This document shows positions 34,556 to 43,000 of a stretch of 48,416 bases of DNA, one piece after another. Numbering within the stretch: the stretch's first letter is position 1; each line of letters starts with the position of its first letter. This stretch comes from Bacteroidales bacterium H5 (GTDB lineage: Bacteria; Bacteroidota; Bacteroidia; Bacteroidales; Muribaculaceae): assembly GCA_001701225.1 (NCBI GenBank), contig DAAQ01000005.1:1-48416 (forward strand). The letters are read 5' to 3'. The translations under genes and the position numbers were made by a program. The notes beneath the pieces were generated by a model. That model worked only from the letters and a program-made list of their open reading frames with translations, searched no databases and was not told where the DNA came from.

Positions 34556-34606
34556 TTGAGGTAGTTGGTCTAGTTGAACTAGTTGAACTAGACCAACTAT
34601 ACCAAC
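34553..34606 (+). repeat. Family C TAG 9-mer array starting at the terL stop codon
   Basis: Six 9-base units follow each other: TAGTTGAGG, TAGTTGGTC, TAGTTGAAC, TAGTTGAAC, TAGACCAAC, TATACCAAC. The first TAG is the terL stop, so four further in-frame TAG codons follow at 9-base steps. The last two units are partly complementary to the first ones (GTTGGTCTAG with CTAGACCAAC type), allowing a hairpin. Confidence 0.92.
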
Positions 34607-34694
34607 TGCCATCCCCTAAATCGCCCAATCCCTGGTCAAAATCACTGACAAAACTCTCCAAACTGCAATTTTCTTCAAAAAAAATGTGAAAATA

Positions 34695-34726
34695 TTTGCA
34701 CGGTTGGGAAATAGTGCGTAATTTTG
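34695..34726 (+). promoter_or_regulatory. Promoter of the tRNA-tuf cluster
   Basis: TTTG (34695-34698), a 20-base spacer and TAATTTTG (34719-34726) fit the Bacteroidetes vegetative promoter. Transcription would start near 34733, about 45 bases before the first tRNA. Confidence 0.75.
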
Positions 34727-34777
34727 CATCGCTTTTAAGGCGGAACGCTTTTCAAGCGAGCGCACATTAGAAGAAAT

Positions 34778-34851
34778 GCCTCTTTAGCTCAGTTGGCCAG
34801 AGCACGTGATTTGTAATCTCGGGGTCGTTGGTTCGAATCCGACAAGAGGCT
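34778..34851 (+). tRNA. tRNA-Thr (anticodon TGT)
   Basis: A 74-base cloverleaf: acceptor GCCTCTT with AAGAGGC, D arm GCTC/GAGC, anticodon loop TTTGTAA, T arm GTTGG-TTCGAAT-CCGAC. CCA is not encoded. One T-T mismatch lies in the anticodon stem. It is the first gene of the tRNA-tuf-secE cluster. Confidence 0.95.
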
Positions 34852-34874
34852 CAACTTGAACAAAACGGAATTTA

Positions 34875-34957
34875 GGGCGAATACCAGAGTGGCCAAATGG
34901 GGCAGACTGTAAATCTGCTGGTTTATACCTTCGGTGGTTCGAATCCATCTTCGCCCA
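34875..34957 (+). tRNA. tRNA-Tyr (anticodon GTA)
   Basis: An 83-base tRNA with a long variable arm, as expected for bacterial tRNA-Tyr: acceptor GGGCGAA with TTCGCCC, anticodon loop CTGTAAA, T loop TTCGAAT, discriminator A. Confidence 0.95.
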
Positions 34958-34989
34958 CACTCTCAAGCGGAAATCGCGCGAGGCAAATT

Positions 34990-35062
34990 GCGGAAGTAGC
35001 TCAGTTGATAGAGCATCAGCCTTCCAAGCTGAGGGTCGCGAGTTTGAGCCTCGTCTTCCGCT
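34990..35062 (+). tRNA. tRNA-Gly (anticodon TCC)
   Basis: 73 bases: acceptor GCGGAAG with CTTCCGC, D arm GCTC/GAGC, anticodon stem CAGC/GCTG with loop CTTCCAA, discriminator T. Confidence 0.95.
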
Positions 35063-35081
35063 CAAAGACACAGTAAGGACT

Positions 35082-35153
<72 letters not shown>

Positions 35154-35251
35154 CAAACCAATCGGAAAGAAGACGGCCCCGGTGGTGCGTATGCGCTATC
35201 GTGGCGTCTTGACGAAAGAAACAGACTAATCAATACATAAACAGCAAAGTT

Positions 35252-36436
35252 ATGGCTAAAGAGAAATTCGAAAGAACCAAGCCCCACGTTAACATCGGCA
35301 CCATCGGCCACGTTGACCACGGCAAGACCACTCTGACCGCCGCCATCACCACCGTGCTGGCTAAGGCAGGTCTCTCTGAGGTTAAGTCGTTCGACCAGAT
35401 CGACAACGCCCCCGAGGAGAAAGAGCGTGGTATCACCATCAATACCGCTCACGTAGAGTATGAGACCAAGAACCGCCACTACGCACACGTAGACTGCCCC
35501 GGACACGCTGACTATGTGAAGAACATGGTAACAGGTGCTGCCCAGATGGACGGTGCTATCATCGTAGTTGCCGCTACCGACGGTCCCATGCCCCAGACCC
35601 GCGAGCACATCCTTCTCGCCCGTCAGGTGAACGTTCCCCGTCTGGTTGTCTTCCTGAACAAGTGCGATATGGTAGACGACGAGGAGATGTTCGAGCTCGT
35701 TGAGATGGAGATGCGTGATCTTCTTTCGAGCTACGAATATGACGGCGACGAGACCCCCATCATCCGCGGTTCTGCCCTCGGCGCGCTCAACGGCGAGCCC
35801 CAGTGGGAGGCCAAGGTTATGGAGCTCATGGACGCAGTCGACAACTGGATCCCCCTGCCTCCCCGCGACATCGACAAGCCCTTCCTGATGCCTGTCGAGG
35901 ACGTCTTCTCGATCACCGGTCGTGGCACCGTTGCTACAGGCCGTATCGAGACAGGTGTTGTCAAGGTAGGTGACGAGGTTCAGATCATGGGTCTGGGCGC
36001 TGACCTCAAGTCGGTCGTTACCGGCGTCGAGATGTTCCGCAAGCTGCTCGATCAGGGCGAGGCTGGTGACAACGTAGGTCTCCTCCTCCGCGGTATCGAC
36101 AAGAAGGACATCAAGCGCGGTATGGTTATCTGCCATCCCGGTGTCGTTAAGCCCCACAGCAAGTTCAAGGCTTCGGTCTACATCCTCAAGAAAGAGGAGG
36201 GTGGCCGTCACACTCCCTTCCACAACCACTACCGTCCCCAGTTCTACATCCGTACACTGGATGTGACCGGTGAGATCACTCTCCCCGAGGGCGTAGAGAT
36301 GGTAATGCCCGGTGACCACGTAGAGATCATCGTTGACCTCATCAACCCCGTAGCATGCGACGCAGGTCTGCGCTTCGCTATCCGCGAGGGTGGCCGCACC
36401 GTCGGCTCGGGTCAGATTACCGAGATCCTCGACTAA
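35252..36436 (+). CDS. tuf: Translation elongation factor Tu
   Basis: The GTPase that brings aminoacyl-tRNA to the ribosome. The 394 residues carry GHVDHGKTT (P-loop, about 19-27), the switch I region ERGITINTAHVEYET, DCPGHADYVKNM (G3), NKCDMVDD (G4) and SALGAL (G5 region), and domains II and III end GRTVGSGQITEILD. Codon use is more biased and less GC-rich at third positions than in the neighbouring metabolic genes, as expected for a highly expressed gene. It is embedded in the tRNA cluster and followed by a strong terminator. Confidence 0.99.
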   Translation: MAKEKFERTKPHVNIGTIGHVDHGKTTLTAAITTVLAKAGLSEVKSFDQIDNAPEEKERGITINTAHVEYETKNRHYAHVDCPGHADYVKNMVTGAAQMDGAIIVVAATDGPMPQTREHILLARQVNVPRLVVFLNKCDMVDDEEMFELVEMEMRDLLSSYEYDGDETPIIRGSALGALNGEPQWEAKVMELMDAVDNWIPLPPRDIDKPFLMPVEDVFSITGRGTVATGRIETGVVKVGDEVQIMGLGADLKSVVTGVEMFRKLLDQGEAGDNVGLLLRGIDKKDIKRGMVICHPGVVKPHSKFKASVYILKKEEGGRHTPFHNHYRPQFYIRTLDVTGEITLPEGVEMVMPGDHVEIIVDLINPVACDAGLRFAIREGGRTVGSGQITEILD

Positions 36437-36500
36437 TCCGCTCTTAAACAGCCATCCAAGGCAAGGCGTCCGTAAGGAAGCCTGCGCCGAATAACCTCCA

Positions 36501-36547
36501 AAGAGATCTGCGGCCCGTGGCCGCAAGGCGCAGACCGCAGGTCTCTT
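36501..36547 (+). terminator. Hairpin terminator downstream of tuf
   Basis: AAGAGATCTGCGG (36501-36513) pairs with CCGCAGGTCTCTT (36535-36547), 13 bases with one G-T pair, followed by TTC. It separates tuf from tRNA-Trp; since no good promoter is seen before tRNA-Trp, termination may be partial. Confidence 0.75.
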
Positions 36548-36556
36548 TTCCTACCT

Positions 36557-36629
36557 ACGGGACTAGCTCAGTCGGTAGAGCACCGGTCTCCAAAACCGGG
36601 TGTCGGGAGTTCGAGCCTCTCGTCCCGTG
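36557..36629 (+). tRNA. tRNA-Trp (anticodon CCA)
   Basis: 73 bases: acceptor ACGGGAC with GTCCCGT, D arm GCTC/GAGC, anticodon stem CCGGT/ACCGG with loop CTCCAAA, T arm GGGAG-TTCGAGC-CTCTC, discriminator G. It lies 16 bases before secE, the usual arrangement in Bacteroidetes. Confidence 0.96.
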
Positions 36630-36645
36630 CTTATAACAGACGCAA

Positions 36646-36846
36646 ATGAGTAAACTTAAACTATTTACGGATATTGAGGAGTCTTATACCGAGCTTCGAT
36701 ATAAGACTTCTTGGCCATCAAGAAACCAGCTGATCAAGAGCGCGGTAATCGTACTGATCGCTTCCATCATCATAGCTGCGATTATCTTCGTGATGGATCA
36801 GGTGGTCGATACCCTGATGCATTTCATCTACTCTCTGGGCCGATAA
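36646..36846 (+). CDS. secE: Preprotein translocase subunit SecE
   Basis: The small clamp subunit of the SecYEG channel. The 66 residues include the conserved amphipathic ELRYKTSWPSRNQLIKSAVIV, followed by one membrane helix (VLIASIIIAAIIFVMDQVVD). The length and single helix match the short bacterial form. It is followed by nusG, the near-universal partner. Confidence 0.96.
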   Translation: MSKLKLFTDIEESYTELRYKTSWPSRNQLIKSAVIVLIASIIIAAIIFVMDQVVDTLMHFIYSLGR

Positions 36847-36922
36847 GCGCAATCCGCAGATAGAGACATAAGTTATTTCCAACACTTCACATCAATCACC
36901 ACAACATTTCACTCAAAGGAAA

Positions 36923-37489
36923 ATGGCTGAGGCAACGAAGGAACCCGAACTGAAAAAAGCCTGGTATGTGCTGCGCGCCATCTCGGGCAAAGAGGCTAAA
37001 GTCAAGGAACTCCTTGACGGAGCCATCCGTAACACAGATTTAGGCCACTACGTGTTTCAGGTGCTTATCCCGACAGAGAAGGTGATGACCGTGAAGAACG
37101 GAAAGAAGGTCATCAAGGAACGCAACCTTTATGGCGGTTATGTCTTTGTGGAGTGTATCCTTACCGGCGAGGTTCACTATGAGCTCCGCAACACCACGAA
37201 TGTCATTGATTTCCTGAAAGGCCGCGGCAAGGACGCCAAGCCCGAGCCCGTGAGCGAGAATGACGTGCGCCGCATGCTCGGCGCCGCCGACGAGCTCATC
37301 GACGCCACCCAGGACGGCAACGACTATATGGTGGGCGAGAGTGTCAAGGTGACCTTCGGCCCCTTCACCGGTTTCACCGGAGTCATCGAGGAGGTCGACA
37401 GGACAAGGAAGAAGCTCAAGGTGATGGTCAAGATCTTCGGGCGCAAGACGCCGCTCGAGCTCGAGAATTCGCAAGTAGAGCGTGAATAA
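36923..37489 (+). CDS. nusG: Transcription termination/antitermination protein NusG
   Basis: Binds RNA polymerase and couples transcription to translation or Rho. The 188 residues comprise the N-terminal NGN domain (AWYVLRAISGKEAKVKELL ... ERNLYGGYVFVE) and a C-terminal KOW domain (GESVKVTFGPFTGFTGVIEEV). It precedes rplK, as expected. Confidence 0.97.
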   Translation: MAEATKEPELKKAWYVLRAISGKEAKVKELLDGAIRNTDLGHYVFQVLIPTEKVMTVKNGKKVIKERNLYGGYVFVECILTGEVHYELRNTTNVIDFLKGRGKDAKPEPVSENDVRRMLGAADELIDATQDGNDYMVGESVKVTFGPFTGFTGVIEEVDRTRKKLKVMVKIFGRKTPLELENSQVERE

Positions 37490-37559
37490 CCATCGCGCGG
37501 TACAGCCGGCCCCGGGGCCCGCAAGGGAGTCCGGGAATGATTGTGCCACGGGAGATGTC

Positions 37560-37614
37560 ACGATGCGGCCACCGGGTTGGTTACGCAGCCACGGCCCGCT
37601 GACGAGGGCATCGT
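37560..37614 (+). promoter_or_regulatory. Structured leader before rplK, candidate L1-binding autoregulatory site
   Basis: ACGATGC (37560-37566) pairs with GCATCGT (37608-37614). Within it, CCGGGTTG pairs with CAGCC-A-CGG (one bulged A). The two stems leave an asymmetric internal loop containing CTGACGAGG, similar to the GAUGAG-type loop bound by ribosomal protein L1 in 23S rRNA and in L11-operon leaders. TTTTAA follows. The gap 37490-37652 holds no gene. Control by L1 is inference from family knowledge. Confidence 0.35.
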
Positions 37615-37652
37615 TTTAACCGAATCATTAACAAAAAGAATTTAGATTTATC

Positions 37653-38096
37653 ATGGCTAAAGAAATTGCTGGACAGATCAAATTGCAAATCAAGGGAGGG
37701 GCAGCGAACCCCTCGCCTCCCGTTGGTCCCGCTCTCGGTTCGAAGGGTATCAACATCATGGAGTTTTGCAAGCAATTCAACGCCCGCACCCAGGACAAGG
37801 CCGGCAAGGTTCTCCCGGTTGTAATCACCTATTACACCGACAAGAGCTTCGACTTTGTCGTAAAGACTCCCCCTGTGGCAATCCAGCTCCTCGAGGCTAC
37901 CAAGCTGAAGAGCGGCTCTGCCCAGCCCAACCGTAACAAGGTTGGTGAGGTGACCTGGGATCAGGTGAAGGCTATTGCCGAGGACAAGATGCCCGATTTG
38001 AACTGTTTCACAGTAGCGTCGGCTATGCGTATGGTGGCCGGCACAGCCAGGAGCATGGGTATCACCGTGAAAGGAAGTTTCCCCGAAAACATTTAA
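37653..38096 (+). CDS. rplK: 50S ribosomal protein L11
   Basis: Binds the GTPase-associated centre of 23S rRNA. The 147 residues begin KEIAGQIKLQIKGGAANPSPPVGPALGSKGINIMEFCKQFN in outline (Pro-rich N-terminal domain) and end with the RNA-binding domain (SAMRMVAGTARSMGITV). First of rplK-rplA; 12 bases separate it from rplA. Confidence 0.99.
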   Translation: MAKEIAGQIKLQIKGGAANPSPPVGPALGSKGINIMEFCKQFNARTQDKAGKVLPVVITYYTDKSFDFVVKTPPVAIQLLEATKLKSGSAQPNRNKVGEVTWDQVKAIAEDKMPDLNCFTVASAMRMVAGTARSMGITVKGSFPENI

Positions 38097-38108
38097 TCTT
38101 CAACAGAC

Positions 38109-38804
38109 ATGACTAAACTGACCAAAAATCAAAAGATTGCCCAGGAGAAGGTTGAAGCAGGGAAAGCCTACACACTGGCCGAGGCCGTAGACCTCGTCAA
38201 GGAGATAACCTTCACCAAGTTTGACGCGTCGCTCGACGTTGACGTCCGTCTGGGCGTCGACCCCCGCAAGGCCAACCAGATGGTCCGTGGCGTCGTCACA
38301 CTCCCCAACGGTACAGGCAAGCAGGTGCGCGTGCTCGTGCTCTGCTCGTCGGACGCCGAGGCAGCCGCCAAGGCAGCCGGTGCCGACTATGTAGGCCTCG
38401 ACGAATATATCGACAAGATCAAGGGCGGATGGACTGACGTAGACGTCATCATCACCCAGCCCGCCATCATGGGCAAGATCGGTGCCCTGGGCCGTATCCT
38501 CGGTCCCCGCGGCCTGATGCCTAACCCCAAGAGCGGCACCGTGACCGTCGATGTAGCCAAGGCTGTCGAGGAGGTGAAGAAGGGTAAGATCGACTTCAAG
38601 GTCGACAAGAACGGTATCGTACACTCGTCGGTAGGCAAGGTGTCATTCACACCCGAGGCTGCCTGCGAGAACGTCAAGGAGTTCATCAACACCCTCATCA
38701 AGCTCAAGCCCGCTACCGCCAAGGGCACATACATCAAGAGCATTTATCTTTCGAGCACCATGAGTCCCGGCATCAAGGTGGATCCCAAATCCGTGGATGA
38801 GTAA
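38109..38804 (+). CDS. rplA: 50S ribosomal protein L1
   Basis: Forms the mobile L1 stalk at the E site and in many bacteria represses its own operon. The 231 residues contain the two-domain L1 fold with FDASLDVDVRLGVDPRKANQ in domain I, GRILGPRGLMPNPKSGTV, and the C-terminal KGTYIKSIYLSSTMSPGIKVD. It lies directly after rplK. Confidence 0.99.
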   Translation: MTKLTKNQKIAQEKVEAGKAYTLAEAVDLVKEITFTKFDASLDVDVRLGVDPRKANQMVRGVVTLPNGTGKQVRVLVLCSSDAEAAAKAAGADYVGLDEYIDKIKGGWTDVDVIITQPAIMGKIGALGRILGPRGLMPNPKSGTVTVDVAKAVEEVKKGKIDFKVDKNGIVHSSVGKVSFTPEAACENVKEFINTLIKLKPATAKGTYIKSIYLSSTMSPGIKVDPKSVDE

Positions 38805-38831
38805 TCACCTTCAAAAAGCTGACAGAACAAA

Positions 38832-39362
38832 ATGAAAAAGGAAGATAAGATCATCGCGATCCAGAATATCGCCAAGGAGATCGGCAACTACGGCTGCTTC
38901 TACCTCGTGGAGACCGCCGGCCTGAACGCCGAGAAGACCACCGCCCTGCGCCGCGCCTGCAACAAGGCCGACATCAAGCTGCTCGTGGTCAAGAACACCC
39001 TCCTGCACAAGGCTCTTGAGTCGCTCGAAGGTGACTATGCCGAGCTCTACTCGGCCCTTCACGGAGCAACCTCGCTGATGCTTTGCAACACGGGCAACGC
39101 CCCCGCCAAGCTCATCAAGGAGTTCCTGAAAGGCGATAAAGACGCCAAGCTCCCCGCCCTCAAGGCTGCATACGTAGAGGAGACCGTATATGTCGGTGCC
39201 GACCAGCTCGACGCTCTCTGCGCAATCAAGAGCAAGAACGAGCTCATCGCCGACGTCGTGGCCCTGCTCCAGTCGCCCGCCAAGAATGTGGTATCCGCAC
39301 TCACATCGGGTGGCACAAAGCTCCACGGCATCCTCGAGACCCTCTCAAAGAAGGAAGGCTGA
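38832..39362 (+). CDS. rplJ: 50S ribosomal protein L10
   Basis: Base of the L7/L12 stalk. The 176 residues have an N-terminal rRNA-binding domain (GCFYLVETAGLNAEKTTALRR in outline, KLLVVKNTLLHKAL) and a C-terminal helix that binds L7/L12 dimers (NVVSALTSGGTKLHGILETLSKK). The gap before it is only 27 bases, so there is no room for the long L10 leader known from other bacteria. Confidence 0.98.
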   Translation: MKKEDKIIAIQNIAKEIGNYGCFYLVETAGLNAEKTTALRRACNKADIKLLVVKNTLLHKALESLEGDYAELYSALHGATSLMLCNTGNAPAKLIKEFLKGDKDAKLPALKAAYVEETVYVGADQLDALCAIKSKNELIADVVALLQSPAKNVVSALTSGGTKLHGILETLSKKEG

Positions 39363-39437
39363 TAGCCTCCACCGTCCGAAAAGACATCCCATCAATTAAT
39401 TTCAATCCAACAACCCACATCCAACACCAATACAATC

Positions 39438-39812
39438 ATGGCAGATCTCAATGCTTTTGCAGAACAACTCGTGAACCTCACCGTTAAGGAAGTCAACGAA
39501 CTCGCCCAGATCCTCAAAGAAACCTACGGCATCGAGCCCGCAGCTGCTGCTGTAGCCGTTGCAGCCGGTCCCGCTGCCGGTGCACCCGCCGAGGAGGAGA
39601 AGTCTTCGTTCGACGTTGTCCTCAAGTCGGCCGGCGCTTCGAAGCTCGCCGTTGTCAAGCTCGTCAAGGAGCTCACCGGTCTCGGCCTCAAGGAGGCTAA
39701 GGAGATGGTTGACGGCGCACCCAGCGTCATCAAGGAGGGCGTTGCCAAGGCTGATGCCGAGGGCCTCAAGAAGCAGCTCGAAGAGGCTGGCGCCGAGGTT
39801 GAGCTGAAGTAA
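39438..39812 (+). CDS. rplL: 50S ribosomal protein L7/L12
   Basis: The multi-copy stalk protein that recruits translation GTPases. The 124 residues comprise an N-terminal dimerisation helix (ADLNAFAEQLVNLTVKEVNEL), an Ala-rich hinge (about 34-53) and the C-terminal factor-binding domain (SSFDVVLKSAGASKLAVVKLV, LGLKEAKEMVDGAP). It is followed by a strong hairpin before rpoB. Confidence 0.99.
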   Translation: MADLNAFAEQLVNLTVKEVNELAQILKETYGIEPAAAAVAVAAGPAAGAPAEEEKSSFDVVLKSAGASKLAVVKLVKELTGLGLKEAKEMVDGAPSVIKEGVAKADAEGLKKQLEEAGAEVELK

Positions 39813-39883
39813 TCCGGCTCTCAGGAACCTTCTCGAGAGTCGCAGACTCCAATCTGCAAATCCACTCGAAATAACCACTTATG

Positions 39884-39914
39884 GGTTAAGATTCCCCCTC
39901 AGGGAGTCTTAACC
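39884..39914 (+). terminator. Hairpin between rplL and rpoB, candidate attenuator
   Basis: GGTTAAGATTCCC (39884-39896) pairs with GGGAGTCTTAACC (39902-39914), 13 pairs with one T-G, around a CCTCA loop. TATTTGTGTT follows. It stands 72 bases after rplL and 108 bases before rpoB. Partial termination here would set the ratio of ribosomal protein to polymerase mRNA, as known at this place in E. coli. Confidence 0.7.
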
Positions 39915-39954
39915 TATTTGTGTTAAAAATGGGTGAGTTGTATTAAAAAAATAT

Positions 39955-39982
39955 AAAGATTTATATTTATTTGTAAATCTTT
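39955..39982 (+). promoter_or_regulatory. AT-rich inverted repeat upstream of rpoB
   Basis: AAAGATTTA (39955-39963) and TAAATCTTT (39974-39982) are perfect 9-base arms around a 10-base loop, ending 39 bases before the rpoB ATG. It could be part of an A/T-rich rpoB promoter or a leader element. No exact TAnnTTTG is present. Confidence 0.4.
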
Positions 39983-40021
39983 GCCTTCCTCTTATCCTCC
40001 CGCATTCACTAAACCAACCAA

Positions 40022-43000
40022 ATGTCAGACACCACAGCAATCAAGCCGCGCAAGAATTTTGCGTCGGTCAAAAATCCCCTCCCTTATCCGGATTTCTTGG
40101 AGATTCAGCTGAAGTCGTTCCAGGACTTTCTGCAGCTCGATACTCCGCCGGAGAAGCGCAAGAACGAGGGCCTTTTCAAAGTGTTTGCCGAGAATTTCCC
40201 CATCGCGGACACTCGCAACAATTTTGTCCTCGAGTTTCTCGACTATTACATCGACCCGCCCCGCTACACCATCGACGAATGTCTGGAGCGCGGCCTGACC
40301 TACAGCGTGCCTCTCAAGGCCAAGCTGAAGCTCTATTGCACCGACCCTGACCATGAGGATTTCGACACCGTGATACAGGATGTGTATCTCGGTCCGATTC
40401 CCTACATGACCGACAAGGGCACGTTCGTCATCAACGGTGCCGAGCGTGTCGTGGTGTCACAGCTTCACCGTTCGCCCGGTGTCTTCTTCGGCCAGAGCAC
40501 ACATGCCAACGGCACCAAGCTCTACAGCGCCCGCATCATCCCCTTCCGCGGCAGCTGGATAGAGTTTGCCACCGACATCAACAATGTGATGCACGCCTAT
40601 ATCGACCGCAAGAAGAAACTCCCCGTCACCACCCTTCTGCGTGCCATCGGCATCGAGACCGACAAGGACATCATCGAGATCTTCGGTCTGGCCGAGGAGG
40701 TCAAGGTCAACAAGACCAACCTCAAGAAGGCTGTGGGCCGCAAGCTCGCCGCCAGGGTGCTCAAGTCGTGGGCCGAGGATTTCGTCGATGAGGATACCGG
40801 CGAGATCACAACCATCGAGCGCAATGACGTCATCCTCGAGCGCGAGACCGTCATCGAGGAGGACAACATCGACGCCATCCTCAGCTCGGGTGTGCAGACA
40901 ATCCTGCTCCATAAGGAGAATGTCAACACACAGGAGTACTCAATCATCTTCAACACCCTGCAGAAAGACCCCACCAACTCAGAGCGTGAGGCCGTGCAGT
41001 ACATATACAGGCAGCTGCGCAACGCCGAGCCGCCGGACGACGCGTCGGCACGCGAGGTCATCGCCAACCTCTTCTTCTCGGAGAAGCGTTATGACCTCGG
41101 CGAGGTAGGCCGCTACCGCATCAACAAGAAACTCGGTCTCACCACACCCATGGAGGTGAAGGTGCTGACCAAGGAGGACATCATCGCCATCATCCGCTAT
41201 CTCATCGAGCTCATCAACTCGAAGACCGATGTCGACGATATCGACCACCTCAGCAACCGCCGCGTGCGCACCGTGGGCGAGCAGCTCTACAACCAGTTCG
41301 GTGTGGGCCTGTCGCGCATGAGCCGCACTATCCGCGAGCGCATGAACGTGCGCGACAACGAGGTGTTCACCCCCATCGACCTCATCAACGCCAAGACCAT
41401 CTCGTCGGTCATCAACTCGTTCTTCGGCACCAACGCCCTGTCGCAGTTCATGGACCAGACGAACCCTCTGGCCGAGATTACACACAAGCGCCGTATGTCG
41501 GCCCTCGGCCCCGGCGGTCTGTCGCGCGAGCGTGCAGGCTTCGAGGTGCGAGACGTACACTATACCCACTACGGCCGCCTCTGTCCTATCGAAACCCCTG
41601 AAGGCCCCAACATCGGCCTTATCTCGTCGCTCTGCGTCTATGCCAAGATCAACGACCTCGGCTTCATCGAGACCCCCTACCGCGAGGTCAAGGACGGTGT
41701 GGCCAACCTCAACAACGACGAGGTTGTCTACCTGACTGCCGAGATCGAGGAGGGCAAGATCATCGCCCAGGGCAACGCACCTGTCGACGACTCGGGCCGC
41801 TTCATCAACGACCGCGTCAAGGCCCGTCTGGACGCCGACTTCCCCATTGTGGCTCCCGACCAGGTAGAGCTGATGGACGTGTCGCCCACACAGATTGCCT
41901 CTATCGCCGCGTCGCTCATCCCCTTCCTCGAGCACGACGACGCCAACCGTGCCCTCATGGGCTCGAACATGATGCGTCAGGCCGTGCCCCTGCTGCGCTC
42001 CGAGAGCCCCATCGTGGGCACCGGCATCGAGGGTCAGCTCATCCGCGACTCGCGCACACAGGTCATGGCCGAGGGCGAGGGTGTCATCGAGTTTGTCGAC
42101 GCCACCGTCATCCGCATCCGCTATGACCGCACCAAGGAGGAGGAGTTCGTCTCGTTCGAGGACAGCGTGAAGGAGTATCACCTGCCCAAGTTCCGCAAGA
42201 CCAACCAGAGCACCACAATCGACCTGCGTCCCATCTGCAACAAGGGACAGCGTGTCAAGAAGGGCGACATCCTCACCGAAGGCTACTCGACCGAGAACGG
42301 CGAGCTCGCCCTCGGCCGCAACCTCAAGGTGGCGTTCATGCCCTGGAAGGGTTACAACTATGAGGACGCCATCGTGCTCAACGAGCGCGTGGTGCGCGAG
42401 GATATCCTGACCTCGGTACACGTCGACGAGTACACCCTCGAGGTGCGCGAGACCAAGCGAGGCATGGAGGAGCTGACATCCGACATCCCCAACGTCAGCG
42501 AGGATGCCACCAAGGACCTCGACGAGCGCGGCATCATCCGCGTGGGCGCGCACATCGTGCCCGGCGACATCATGATAGGCAAGATTACCCCCAAGGGCGA
42601 GTCTGACCCCACCCCCGAGGAGAAGCTGCTCCGCGCCATCTTTGGCGACAAGGCCGGCGACGTCAAGGACGCCTCGCTCAAGGCATCTCCCTCGCTCAAG
42701 GGTGTCATCATCGGCACACATCTTTTCCAGAAGGCCGAGAAGAAGAAGACCAAGAAGAGCGCAAACGCCGTACTGCCCCTGCTCGACGAAGAGTATGAGG
42801 AGAAGCTCGACGGCCTCAAGGACCTGCTCGTCAGCAAGCTGATGACCCTCACCGAGGGCAAGACCTCGGCCGGAGTCCGCGACTTCCTCGGCACTGCCAT
42901 CATACCCAAGGGCTCGCAGTTCACCGCCGGTACCCTCAAGGGCATCGAGTATGACACCGTGAACCTCTCGGGCTGGACCAACGACGACCACACCAACGAC

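Noticed and set aside
38805..38831. L10 leader regulating rplJ-rplL
   Set aside because: The gap is only 27 bases, too short for the known leader.
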